From Lasioglossum baleicum (lineage: Eukaryota; Arthropoda; Insecta; Hymenoptera; Halictidae), in the NCBI RefSeq assembly GCF_051020765.1, contig NC_134932.1, forward strand, positions 2,666,001 through 2,730,000: 64,000 nucleotides of DNA, written 5' to 3'. The notes below the pieces were generated by a model, which did no database searches, was not told the DNA's origin, and saw nothing but the letters and a program-made list of their open reading frames with translations. The translations under genes were made by a program, and so were the position numbers. Of this stretch, positions 1-9,603 are shown piece after piece. How positions within the stretch are numbered: the first letter of the stretch is position 1; each line of letters starts with the position of its first letter.

Positions 1-1281
1 TCTCGGTCGGCTTCGCGTTACAAATGTAACATCGCATTGCAGATGTAGTGCTGGTTACAATATTACAAATTTTGTTGTCGACCATAGTAAAAGCCATAGC
101 ATACTCTATTTCCACATTATTTATTTTAAGTGGTCTTAAATTTTGTATTTCGCTCTTTATAGCATCTACTTCCTTCTCGACAACTTGTTTAGTTTCCTTA
201 ACAAATTCGAATTTAATTGGTCGACAGAACCATGGCGACGAAGGTTGAGGATTTTGCCACAAAATTTCACAACTTAATCTATTATGTAATCGTAGTGGAA
301 CTAGGCTGGAAATGAACACAGCATCATCGTCGTCGTTTATATTCTGGTCTGTATGTTTTTGTTTGTATCTTGGTTGTCCTGCAGCTCCATCGCAACCCCA
401 TTTGCATGTTAATATTAACCGTGCATCATTAATTGAATAATTCAAACTTTGTAATATCCGCGAAGCTGTGTGGTCCAGTAAGCTTTGCACTTTTACTTTG
501 GCAGAATTTTCAGATATGTATATTGCATCTTTTGATGGATAGCATTTTTCTTTTTCTTCCAATAATTGAGAATATGATGGCCATAGATTGTTTTTGTATA
601 TTATTGACTCATTTCTATGAAAGATGTATTGTTGTTTCGTTAATTGTGATTTTATAAAGATGAGCAATGCCGTCTCTGTTGTAAACATCTTTTGTTTTCT
701 TGCGTTTCCTGCTTTCACAGAAGTTTCAAGATGCTGATTACATGGGGTATCATATAGGTGTTGAAGTAAACGAGACTTATGATGCATTTCGTGTCTATGA
801 AAGCTCAACTTCGTTGCATTGACTAATTCCTCTAGAGAAAAATTATTTACTAAAGATCGAGCCCTGCGTATCCTTTCTGCTTTACTGCATTGTGAAAATA
901 ACTTCTTCCTCTTGTGTATCTGAACAACAGATTTTGATTGTTTTTTAAGTGTTTGCCTTTGCCTTGTACTCGAAGTTGACGGCATTTCTGCTAACATTAC
1001 ACTTGGGTAAATGAAATCGTTTTTCAACCATTCCTCATTTCGTTTTAGGAATTTAGCTTCTACGTAAGCTGATTGTACCCATTTTTGTTTTAAGTTCCAA
1101 GTGAATTTCTTCACAGATGTTTTTAATGCTTTAGTAGTTTTTGCAGAAAGACTAATTTTTTCACATATTTTTTCAACTAAAAATTTGTAATCGCCATGTC
1201 TTTTGACGAATTTCGTAATATAAGGAATAAATCCTTATTCGTACAAATAGTTTCAATTTTCGATAATAGATATCTGAATGA
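1..1281 (-). pseudogene. Transib-like (RAG1-related) transposase relic, copy 1
   Basis: Read on the reverse strand, this stretch encodes pieces of a Transib-superfamily transposase, the DDE recombinase family from which RAG1 derives. Visible blocks are CKWGCDGAAGQ (the region of the first catalytic Asp), SSLVPLRL, PSSPWFCRPIKFEF followed by VKETK, TMVDNKICN and AMRCYICNAKP. The order matches the copy at 20949-22476. The N-terminal part lies near 1177-1260 (KDMAITNF), and the C-terminal end falls beyond window position 1. Frameshifts and stops break the frame, so I call it a pseudogene. It is interrupted by Gypsy element A, and its 5' flank resumes at 10491. The two copies are clearly diverged from each other, so they are independent old insertions and not a recent duplication. 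Family assignment is by motif recognition only. Confidence 0.75.
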
Positions 1282-1424
1282 TGTAACAGACCTGCACCGA
1301 GCAGGCCTGTCACCAACGGTTCTTTTCGAATACAGCCCCAAAACAAGGGCGGACGCGACCGAAACGTACCGAAAACAGTACGAACCCTCTACCGCACCAC
1401 CAACCCTCACCACGATGTTAATAA

Positions 1425-1431
1425 TATATAA
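1425..1431 (+). promoter_or_regulatory. TATA box in LTR of element A
   Basis: The sequence TATATAA lies 143 bp into the LTR in an AT-rich patch of an otherwise GC-rich region, and it recurs at the same place in the 3' LTR (about 8484). The position fits a U3 promoter, with transcription expected to start about 30 bp downstream. No start site has been shown. Confidence 0.55.
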
Positions 1432-1555
1432 GCCGCGACAAATAAGACAAATTACCGCATTCCGTCTAGAAGTATTCTAGACTCCACTCCTGTAGTCCTG
1501 CCTGAGACGAGCCGTCACAGCGATCACCAGGAAGCCGACACTTCCCCTGTCCAGG

Positions 1556-1990
1556 GTGAGTATCCTCACCGAAATTCATTTCGCCGAGCCGCCGAAATAC
1601 CCTCACCGAAATCCGTTTCACCGAGCCGTCGAAACATCCTCACCGAAATCCGTTTCGCCGAGCCGTCGAAACATCCTCACCGAAATCCGTTTCGCCGAGC
1701 CGTCGAGACTCCCACACCACAAAACCCGTTTTCGCCGAGCCGTCGAAACCTCCACACCAAAGTCCGTCTCGCCGAGCCGCCGGGACTCCCGCACCAAAAA
1801 GCCTGTTTCGCCGAGCCGTCGAAACCTCCGCACCAAAGTCCGTCCCGCCGAGCCGCCGAGGCTCCCACACCGAAGTCCATTTCGCCGAGCCGCCGAGACT
1901 GTCCTTCCGACATCCGTTCGCCGAGCCGTCGAACTCCCCGCGCTGACCTTCACGCCGCCGAGCCGTCGAAAAATACACCGTCGCACCCTT
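1556..1990. repeat. GC-rich tandem array inside the LTR, about 37-39 bp period
   Basis: About eleven degenerate copies of a unit built on CGCCGAGCCGTCGAAAC joined to CTCACCGAAATCCGTTT. Equivalent arrays lie at about 8615-9075 and 9604-9995. Copy number differs: the 8341-9603 LTR has roughly 63 bp more than the 5' LTR. Because the unit lacks stops, it produces long open frames on both strands that have no protein-like character. A role as an enhancer or insulator array is possible but not shown. Confidence 0.85.
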
Positions 1991-2481
1991 CCGGTCCACC
2001 ACTCCACTGAGCCATCCGCCGATTCCGCCGAGACACCGAAATATCCGACAACCACCGCCGGTCCCGCCGAATCACCGAACGCCCCGCCGCTACCGCCGAA
2101 GCCGCCGAGTTCCGATAAACCGTTCCGCTCCGCCGAACCACCGGAATTCGCGCCGCTAATGATCGTTCACCGCCCGAATTATTCTACCGCGATGCCCGTC
2201 GTGCACCGCCCCGATTCACGCATGCACGCTGCTACCATGCAACCCCGTCGCACCTAATTAGCAGCGTTGTTTATACGTGTACACTCGTTTACAGTCTTTA
2301 AATATAGTTCGTCATTTAACGTAACTGTTGTTTCCGAATTCTTTCCGAACCTTCGCACCTCGTCTTCCCGCACCGGCCGACTCCCCTCGTCAGCTAACGA
2401 ACCTTGGTCCGACGAGCTGTCCACACTGAGGGGTCAGCACCGCGACGATTCCGATTACCGCAGGAATCGACAACCGTTACA

Positions 2482-2499
2482 TGGCGCCCGAACAGGGAC
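2482..2499 (+). other. Primer binding site, tRNA-Lys3 type
   Basis: TGGCGCCCGAACAGGGAC follows the 5' LTR with no spacer. It is complementary to the 3' end of tRNA-Lys(UUU), the same 18-nt site used by lentiviruses. The site fixes the LTR boundary and the direction of the element. Confidence 0.93.
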
Positions 2500-2741
2500 C
2501 TGGTGCGAAGAAACCGCGATAATAACAACAGTTACCCGGTCGACCGAGAATTAGAGACTGAACGGGCAAACACGTCGTCGCACGCAATCGACAATAGACT
2601 AGGCCGCCGCGTAGTAAATACATAACATCCCCGGAACCGACTACCGAAAGTACGAGCCCACGGCGAACCGATCACAACCAAGGCCGTTCACGTCATCTCG
2701 TGTATACACGGCGATACACGCGCGGATTCAAATCTTATGGA

Positions 2742-3812
2742 ATGCCGGCAAGAGACACCCTCCGCCAGACGAGAGCACGATTAATCGCCGACCTACGCCT
2801 ACGAAATTTACCCGTCACCGGGACGACACCAGAGTTACGACAGAGGTGGGAGGATTTTACGAACCAGCAACCCACTAATCCATCCGACATGGCCGAGCCG
2901 AAAACGCCGACACTCCAGAGCACCGCCGACATACAACTCGGCGCGTCCACCAGTCAAACCACCCTCTTACACGTCCCCAACGTCCCTATGCACGGGGATA
3001 CTTGCAAAAATTTGGACCGCATGAGGAAATGGGGATGCACTAGCGACGGAAAAGACCCACACGCGTTCATAGAACGAATCGCCGAGTTACAAGCCTCGTA
3101 TCAATTTACCGATAACGAATTATTAAGGGGGTTACCCGAATTACTACGGGGGGACGCCCAGTTATGGTACCGAAACGCACGCCTACAGATTTCGCACTGG
3201 GCCGAGTTCGCCGACAAATTCATCGCATTCTTTTCCCCAAACAGTACCCGGGTACAGCGAGAACGCGAAGCACGCGACCGTATGCAACGACCCGGGGAAC
3301 CGTTCAACTCGTTTATGAACGCCCTAAATACACTGACCCGACGCGCAATGATTCCCCCCGAGGAAAGCCTCGAATTAATTTTCGAAAACATGCTACCGGA
3401 GTACGCGGCGATCATTAACCCGGACACCATCTCGAGTACCGACGACCTACTCAGACAGGTACAGCGTATCGAAAGAGCTAACGATAGGAAAAATCGCCTC
3501 AGCCGCACTTACGCGCGGACAGCAGTTGTCACAACCGATGGCCTCCGGAACCCCGACCTCCCGTATCGCACCGAATGGAACGAGGACAGTTCACCTCGAG
3601 CCGAAGTGAACTCAATCCCGACCAACGCATATCACGTGGACACCCACTGCTGGCGGTGTAAACAACGCGGACATCAGCGCTTCGAATGTCGAAACCAGTA
3701 TAGAAAATTTTGCTCAAGATGTGGTAGAGATGGGGTACTGACCCGAGAGTGTCACCCACCGGGAAACGGACCGAGGGGCACGCCGCAGATGGGCAGCCGC
3801 CGGCCCCAATAA
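2742..3812 (+). CDS. gag: Gag of Gypsy element A
   Basis: Capsid-nucleocapsid precursor of 356 residues, counted from the first ATG (MPARDTLRQT). The open frame extends upstream to 2700 but without an ATG. The N-terminus has a SAP-like helix pair (about residues 5-38: LRQTRARLIADLRLRNLP, then ELRQRW). The central part is a retrotransposon Gag domain (GDAQLWYRN, then WAEFADKFIAFF). The C-terminus carries a CCHC knuckle, CWRCKQRGHQRFEC, and a second Cys cluster, CSRCGRDGVLTREC. It overlaps pol in the -1 frame and contains the slippery site at 3761-3767. The N-terminal SAP-like motif is a resemblance seen by eye; nucleic acid binding through it is inferred. Confidence 0.88.
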   Translation: MPARDTLRQTRARLIADLRLRNLPVTGTTPELRQRWEDFTNQQPTNPSDMAEPKTPTLQSTADIQLGASTSQTTLLHVPNVPMHGDTCKNLDRMRKWGCTSDGKDPHAFIERIAELQASYQFTDNELLRGLPELLRGDAQLWYRNARLQISHWAEFADKFIAFFSPNSTRVQREREARDRMQRPGEPFNSFMNALNTLTRRAMIPPEESLELIFENMLPEYAAIINPDTISSTDDLLRQVQRIERANDRKNRLSRTYARTAVVTTDGLRNPDLPYRTEWNEDSSPRAEVNSIPTNAYHVDTHCWRCKQRGHQRFECRNQYRKFCSRCGRDGVLTRECHPPGNGPRGTPQMGSRRPQ

Positions 3813-6800
3813 TCACCTTCACCCCGCGCCCGTTCACACGCATCCAACTCCTGGGACGAGAAGTAGAGGCACTACTGGACACAGGCTCGCAATTGTCCTG
3901 CATCAACGAGGAGGTCCAGGAGTGGGCACACCAGCGAGGGTTCACGGAACTCACACCAGCCAGACGCATCGGATTAGCCGACGGTTCCGATATATTACCG
4001 ATCGGCAAGATCACATTACCGTTCAGTATAGGAGGGCAGACGCAGACACAAGAATTCACCATCCTGCCGAAGATGGGACCGCCGGTCTTGTTGGGGATCC
4101 GAGCAATCGCACGATTGCAGATCACCTTAACCCCCCAACCTGACGTCGCTTCCTGGCCCGCCGACTACTTAGCCGAACCGTGCCTACAGGTAGGCCTCCG
4201 AAAACCGCCAGAGGACGAACAAAAACGACTGGAATCTTTTTTAGAACAGGAGATGAAACTATTCGAGACCGTTCCAGGGCGCACCACGCTCACTCAACAC
4301 CGCATCAAACTGACCGACGGCACGCCTATCAAACAACGGTACCGCCCGAGAAACCCAGCGATGCAGGCAGTAATCAACGAAGAAGTGGAAAAGATGCTAC
4401 AGGAGGGGATTATTGAACCATCGGACAGCCCGTGGAGTTCACCAGTCGTCGTAGTCAGAAAGAAAGACGGCAAGCCACGCTTCTGCGTCGACTTCCGCAG
4501 ACTGAACGATCGATCCGAGAAAGACGCCTATCCATTACCTCAAATACAGGCTACCCTCGACAAGTTGCGAGGCGCAAAGTACTTGACCACCTTAGACCTC
4601 AAAAACGGATACTGGCAAATCCCATTAGAGAACTCCAGCCGGCCGCTCACCGCCTTTACGGTACCCGGTAAAGGACTATTCCAATTTACGGTTATGCCAT
4701 TTGGATTACATTCAGCGCCAGCCACTTTCCAGCGCCTACTCGACCAGATCATCGGGCCCGAACTCGAGCCGTTTGCATTTGCCTACCTCGATGATATTAT
4801 CGTTGTAAGCAAAACGTTCGAGGAACACCAGAGGCATCTCCGAGAAGTTTTCCGCCGGCTCCGCACCGCCGGGCTACGTCTCAACCCGGAAAAATGCCGA
4901 TTCTGCGTAGATAGCCTCCGATATCTCGGCCACGTCGTAGACCAACAAGGTATTAGGACTGACCCCGAGAAGACCAGCGCAATCGCACGGCTCACGGCGC
5001 CAAAAACGATACGAGAAGTACGCCGATTCCACGGAATGGCATCCTGGTACCGGCGGTTCGTGCCGAACTTCGCCGAGATCGTGGAACCATTAACCCAACT
5101 TACCAGGAAGAACGCCAAGTGGAGATGGACCGAAGCCGAAGAACACGCCTTCCAAACCATGAAGGACAAACTAATCGCCGCCCCGATACTCGCCTGTCCG
5201 GACTTCAACGAGCCGTTCACGCTCCAGACAGACGCCAGCGACCACGGCCTTGGTGTCGTACTGACCCAGGGCCCCGAAGAACAGGAAAGGGTCATAGCCT
5301 ACGCCAGCCACACGCTGAGCGCAACCGAGCGCAACTACAGCGCTACCGAAAAAGAATGCCTCGCAGTAATCTGGGGCATTCGAAAAATGAAGCCCTACCT
5401 GGAAGGCTATCGTTTTTCCGTCATCACCGACCATCAAGCACTGCGATGGCTCCGACAGATGGACAGCCCCACCGGCAGGCTCGCAAGATGGGCACTCGAG
5501 CTACAACAATACGATTTCGACATAAAATACCGACCGGGAAAGTTAAACCAGGTAGCAGACGCGCTGTCCAGAGTCGAAATCACTCCCGGCGTGAACGTGA
5601 TCCAACCAAAACAACCAGCGGATTCATGGTACCAGAAGAAAGTCGATGCAGTCCAGACAAACCCCGCGTCCGTCCCGGAGTACCAAATACGCAAAGGGAA
5701 GCTATACCGCCATATATTGCACCAGCTAGATTACAACGAGCCCGAGCCGGGCGACGCTTGGAAAATCTGCGTGCCCAGCAACGAGCGAGAAGCGCTCCTC
5801 CGACAACATCATGACGACCCGACCGCCGGACACTTAGGAGTCGCCAAAACAATCGTCCGACTCGCCCAGCGATTTTATTGGCCGGGAATGTTCCGCGAAA
5901 CCGCCAGTTACGTTCGCAGCTGCACCAGCTGCCAACGTTACAAAACACCACCGCAACTGCCACCAGGAAAACTCCACGCCAACCCAGGAACACAACCCTG
6001 GCACACCGTCTCCGTTGACCTAGTCGGACCACTACCACGGTCACGACGAGGTCATATCTGGCTACTCGTAGCACTAGACAAGTTCACCAAATGGGTCGAA
6101 CTTACGCCCCTACGAAAGGCCACCAGCGCCGCCGTCGCCGCCGCCGTACAAAAGGAAATCATTCTACGTCACGGAGCACCGAACACCGTCATCTCCGACA
6201 ACGGAAAACAATTCATCGGAGAACCATTTACCAGCCTACTCCGAGCAGCCGGTACCAAGCATCGACGGACGCCACCGTATTCGCCCCAATGCAATCCGGT
6301 CGAACGTGCAAACAAAGTGGTAAAAACCATGCTGGCCCAATACACCGGGGAGCACCACGACCGATGGGACGAGAAATTGGACGAGGTCCGATTCGCTATT
6401 AACACCGCATGGCACGAATCTACCGGCTACAGCCCGGCGTACCTCAACCAGGGCCGGGAACTGCGAGCCCCTGGACAACCACCGACCGAGACCGGCCCCG
6501 ACGTACCGCAACACCGATGGAAAAACCTCCGAGCAGCACAAGAACTGGCCAAGCTACATTTGGCCCAAGCATTCGGCCGACAGGCCAAATACTACAACCT
6601 GCGACACCGAGACTGGAGACCTGCAATCGGCGACCGAGTATGGAAAAGAGAGCACACGCTGTCCGATAAAGGGGCGGGCATTGCCGCGAAACTAGCTCCA
6701 AAATACAGCGGGCCTTACACGGTCGGCCGCATAATATCGCCGGTCATCGTAGATCTCCACAGCGACAACGGGAAATGGGCGCGACACATTCACGTCCACG

Positions 6801-7960
6801 ATCTAAAACCAGATCAAGGAACGGGCACGGAACCGAAAGAACCTGCGACCGAAATACGGAAACCAACCCTCCCGCCCATCCCGTCCGATCAAAACACAAC
6901 GGCATCCGCAAACCCCGAACCACGCCGCCGCGGACGTCCTAGGAAAAATCCGAAACCGCTTATATGTTCACAGGTCAACATGGTAGATTTTTACGCCGGG
7001 CTAGAAGACCTCTTCGACGAGCCGTTGGAGAGGCCACCGACTCCAGCCACGCCGGAGCACCTGGCAACGACCACCGCAGACACCGAAGAACGACAAGCCC
7101 CACCCCGGACAACCCGGTACATGGCAATAGAGAAAGCCCCTCCAGCGCCAGCACCAACCGCCAAGAGGGCCAGGCCCACCATAAGGTCCAACAAAGTGGT
7201 CGACCTAAACATTCAAATCGCCACGAGGAAACCGACGAGACCACGGCCGGTCACAACATCCCGCACCACAAGGACACCGCAGGAACCGAAGGGCGGTGAG
7301 ACCACTAGACGAATGGGCACCACTGCCACGACCATACGACCCGTCACGTGGTATAAACGGGACCCCCCCGAAACAGAGGTCGAGGTTATATGGCCACCCT
7401 TGACCATAGAACAACACCGAGCCAAACTGGGGGCCGGACCATTCCCGGGGCGCGGACACCCACCAGCACCGGCCAAATGGTGGGACAACATCATAAAGCC
7501 GCCAAGCCGAAAGCGAGGGGCCACACCAACCACGAGCACAGCAGAGCCGACAACACCCACGAAAAGGGAGAAAAAAGAGATCGAGATCATCACGATCGTC
7601 GACCCCCAAATCGACACCGTCACCGGGAACGACGCAGCCACGAGGACCACGACGGCAAACACGGCAGACGCGGGAAACGAGAAACCCGGTAATAACGGCC
7701 TACCGGCCAACCCCACGCAACTAGCCGCAGCAACAGCGCTACCCCCTGTGCCATATGTGGGAGAGGACACACCATGCCCCACCGCATGGTACACACTGCC
7801 GACCGGACGACTAGTCGAAGTGCCGCTGCGATACATAACCTCGAAGGCGAGGGAGTTCCGGCCGTCCAGCGGGAAGGAGCGCTGGATTCTATTTTTTAAT
7901 AAAGACCAGACCCTACGCCGGTGTAAGTTAAGGAACGCTAACCCGCGCACGGAAGAATAG
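3728..7960 (+). CDS. pol: Pol of Gypsy element A: PR-RT-RNase H-IN with a long C-terminal extension
   Basis: Made as a Gag-Pol fusion by -1 frameshifting. There is no ATG start; the first in-frame start-like codon is GTG at 3749, and residues are numbered from it. Protease: ALLDTGSQ (D44-T-G). Reverse transcriptase: YLDD at 346-349. RNase H: LQTDASDHGLG at about 492. Integrase: HHCC zinc domain (GHLGVAKT, then CTSCQRYK), catalytic D757, D817 and E852 with D-59-D-34-E spacing, then a C-terminal domain near 960-1020. About 380 further residues follow. They are rich in Pro, Thr and Arg, with an RRRGRPRKNPK AT-hook-like motif and a tryptophan-rich end (KERWILFFN). All catalytic residues are present and there are no internal stops. 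The C-terminal extension is unusual; its role is unknown. Confidence 0.92.
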   Translation, partial: RWGTDPRVSPTGKRTEGHAADGQPPAPIITFTPRPFTRIQLLGREVEALLDTGSQLSCINEEVQEWAHQRGFTELTPARRIGLADGSDILPIGKITLPFSIGGQTQTQEFTILPKMGPPVLLGIRAIARLQITLTPQPDVASWPADYLAEPCLQVGLRKPPEDEQKRLESFLEQEMKLFETVPGRTTLTQHRIKLTDGTPIKQRYRPRNPAMQAVINEEVEKMLQEGIIEPSDSPWSSPVVVVRKKDGKPRFCVDFRRLNDRSEKDAYPLPQIQATLDKLRGAKYLTTLDLKNGYWQIPLENSSRPLTAFTVPGKGLFQFTVMPFGLHSAPATFQRLLDQIIGPELEPFAFAYLDDIIVVSKTFEEHQRHLREVFRRLRTAGLRLNPEKCRFCVDSLRYLGHVVDQQGIRTDPEKTSAIARLTAPKTIREVRRFHGMASWYRRFVPNFAEIVEPLTQLTRKNAKWRWTEAEEHAFQTMKDKLIAAPILACPDFNEPFTLQTDASDHGLGVVLTQGPEEQERVIAYASHTLSATERNYSATEKECLAVIWGIRKMKPYLEGYRFSVITDHQALRWLRQMDSPTGRLARWALELQQYDFDIKYRPGKLNQVADALSRVEITPGVNVIQPKQPADSWYQKKVDAVQTNPASVPEYQIRKGKLYRHILHQLDYNEPEPGDAWKICVPSNEREALLRQHHDDPTAGHLGVAKTIVRLAQRFYWPGMFRETASYVRSCTSCQRYKTPPQLPPGKLHANPGTQPWHTVSVDLVGPLPRSRRGHIWLLVALDKFTKWVELTPLRKATSAAVAAAVQKEIILRHGAPNTVISDNGKQFIGEPFTSLLRAAGTKHRRTPPYSPQCNPVERANKVVKTMLAQYTGEHHDRWDEKLDEVRFAINTAWHESTGYSPAYLNQGRELRAPGQPPTETGPDVPQHRWKNLRAAQELAKLHLAQAFGRQAKYYNLRHRDWRPAIGDRVWKREHTLSDKGAGIAAKLAPKYSGPYTVGRIISPVIVDLHSDNGKWARHIHVHDLKPDQGTGTEPKEPATEIRKPTLPPIPSDQNTTASANPEPRRRGRPRKNPKPLICSQVNMVDFYAGLEDLFDEPLERPPTPATPEHLATTTADTEERQAPPRTTRYMAIEKAPPAPAPTAKRARPTIRSNKVVDLNIQIATRKPTRPRPVTTSRTTRTPQEPKGGETTRRMGTTATTIRPVTWYKRDPPETEVEVIWPPLTIEQHRAKLGAGPFPGRGHPPAPAKWWDNIIKPPSRKRGATPTTSTAEPTTPTKREKKEIEIITIVDPQIDTVTGNDAATRTTTANTADAGNEKPGNNGLPANPTQLAAATALPPVPYVGEDTPCPTAWYTLPTGRLVEVPLRYITSKAREFRPSSGKERWILFFNKDQTLRRCKLRNANPRTEE
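3761..3767 (+). promoter_or_regulatory. -1 ribosomal frameshift heptamer, G GGA AAC
   Basis: GGGAAAC lies in the gag-pol overlap (pol frame open from 3728, gag stop ending at 3812). In the gag frame it reads G GGA AAC, the exact X XXY YYZ phasing needed for -1 slippage. Pol is in the -1 frame. GGGAAAC is a known retroviral gag-pro slippery site. I have not modelled the downstream RNA structure. Confidence 0.8.
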
Positions 7961-8340
7961 AGGAACACGTATATGTATATATAGATAGAATTTTTTTTTC
8001 TTTTTTTTTTGCCTCCTCCTCTTCATTGCACATTTTTTTTTTCTCTGCTTTTTCTTTTCTCTTCTCCCGGTCGATTACCGAGCGCCAAGCCGCGAAAAGA
8101 TGTACATAGTTAGATATAAGCCGTCTCATTCATTGCGCCCAGGAGCACGGGATAAAATTTTTTTTTGTTGTAAATACAGGATATAATTTTTATTACGCTT
8201 TCTATTACCGACACCGAGCGCCGAGTCGCAGAAGGGTTCTTTTGGTTGTAATTTGTGGTTACCAAGCGAAATAAAGGCATTGTGGCCACGTATACTCGCC
8301 AGGACCGATACTTTTTCGCCAACCCGAAGAAAGAGGGGGA
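7961..8340 (+). other. 3' noncoding region and polypurine tract of element A
   Basis: T-rich low-complexity sequence follows the pol stop. The segment ends in GAAGAAAGAGGGGGA (8326-8340), a polypurine tract touching the 3' LTR, where plus-strand DNA synthesis would be primed. No gene is visible, and env is absent. Confidence 0.8.
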
Positions 8341-9603
8341 TGTAACAGACCTGCACCGAGCAGGCCTGTCACCAACGGTTCTTTTCGAATACAGCCCCAA
8401 AACAAGGGCGGACGCGACCGAAACGTACCGAAAACAGTACGAACCCTCTACCGCACCACCAACCCTCACCACGATGTTAATAATATATAAGCCGCGACAA
8501 ATAAGACAAATTACCGCATTCCGTCTAGAAGTATTCTAGACTCCACTCCTGTAGTCCTGCCTGAGACGAGCCGTCACAGCGATCACCAGGAAGCCGACAC
8601 TTCTCCTGTCCAGGGTGAGTATCCTCACCGAAATCCATTTCGCCGAGCCGCCGAAATACCCTCACCGAAATCCGTTTCACCGAACCGTCGAAACATCCTC
8701 ACCGAAATCCGTTTCGCCGAGCCGTCGAAACATCCTCACCGAAATCCGTTTCGCCGAGCCGTCGAGACTCCCACACCACAAAACCCGTTTCGCCGAGCCG
8801 TCGAAACCTCCACACCAAAGTCCGTCTCGCCGAGCCGCCGGGACTCCCGCACCAAAAAGCCTGTTTCGCCGAGCCGTCGAAACCTCCACACCAAAGTCCG
8901 TCCCACCGAGCCGTCACCAAACGCCCGTTTCGCCGAGCCGTCGAAACCTCCGCACCAAAGTCCGTCCCGCCGAGCCGCCGAGGCTCCCACACCGAAGTCC
9001 ATTTCGCCGAGCCGCCGAGACTGTCCTTCCGACATCCGTTCGCCGAGCCGTCGAACTCCCCGCGCTGACCTTCACGCCGCCGAGCCGTCGAAAACTACAC
9101 CGTCGCACCCTTCCGGTCCACCACTCCACTGAGTCATCCGCCGATTCCGCCGAGACACCGAAATATCCGACAATCACCGCCGGTCCCGCCGAATCACCGA
9201 ACGCCCCGCCGCTACCGCCGAAGCCACCGAGTTCCGATAAACCGTTCCGCTCCACCGAACCACCGGAATTCGCGCCGCTAATGATCGTTCACCGCCCGAA
9301 TTATTCTACCGCGATGCCCGTCGTGCACCGCCCCGATTCACGCATGCACGCTGCTACCATGCAACCCCGTCGCACCTAATTAGCAGCGTTGTTTATACGT
9401 GTACACTCGTTTGCAGTCTTTAAATATAGTTCGTCATTTAACGTAACTGTTGTTTCCGAATTCTTTCCGAACCTTCGCACCTCGTCTTCCCGCACCGGCC
9501 GACTCCCCTCGTCAGCTAACGAACCTTGGTCCGACGAGCTGTCCACACTGAGGGGTCAGCACCGCGACGATTCCGATTACCGCAGGAATCGACAACCGTT
9601 ACA
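8341..9603 (+). repeat. 3' LTR of element A (1263 bp)
   Basis: Same ends as the 5' LTR (TGTAAC and GTTACA) but about 63 bp longer, because the internal array has an extra stretch including CCACCGAGCCGTCACC. Several single-base differences from the 5' LTR are scattered through it. Confidence 0.92.

Larger units (their letters stand above)
1282..2481 (+). repeat. 5' LTR of element A (1200 bp)
   Basis: The LTR starts TGTAACAGACC and ends CAACCGTTACA, directly before the primer binding site. It matches 8341-9603 and, for its last 883 bp, 9604-10486. It contains a TATA box near 1425 and a long array of GC-rich repeats of about 37-39 bp. Long frames on both strands here come from the repeats and are not genes. 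Confidence 0.93.

Noticed and set aside
1556..2257. Long frames on both strands of the LTR (233 codons forward, 145 and 120 codons reverse), repeated at 8615-9379 and 9389-10060
   Set aside because: They come from a stop-free tandem repeat that is open in many frames on both strands; the product is a simple repeat and not a protein family.
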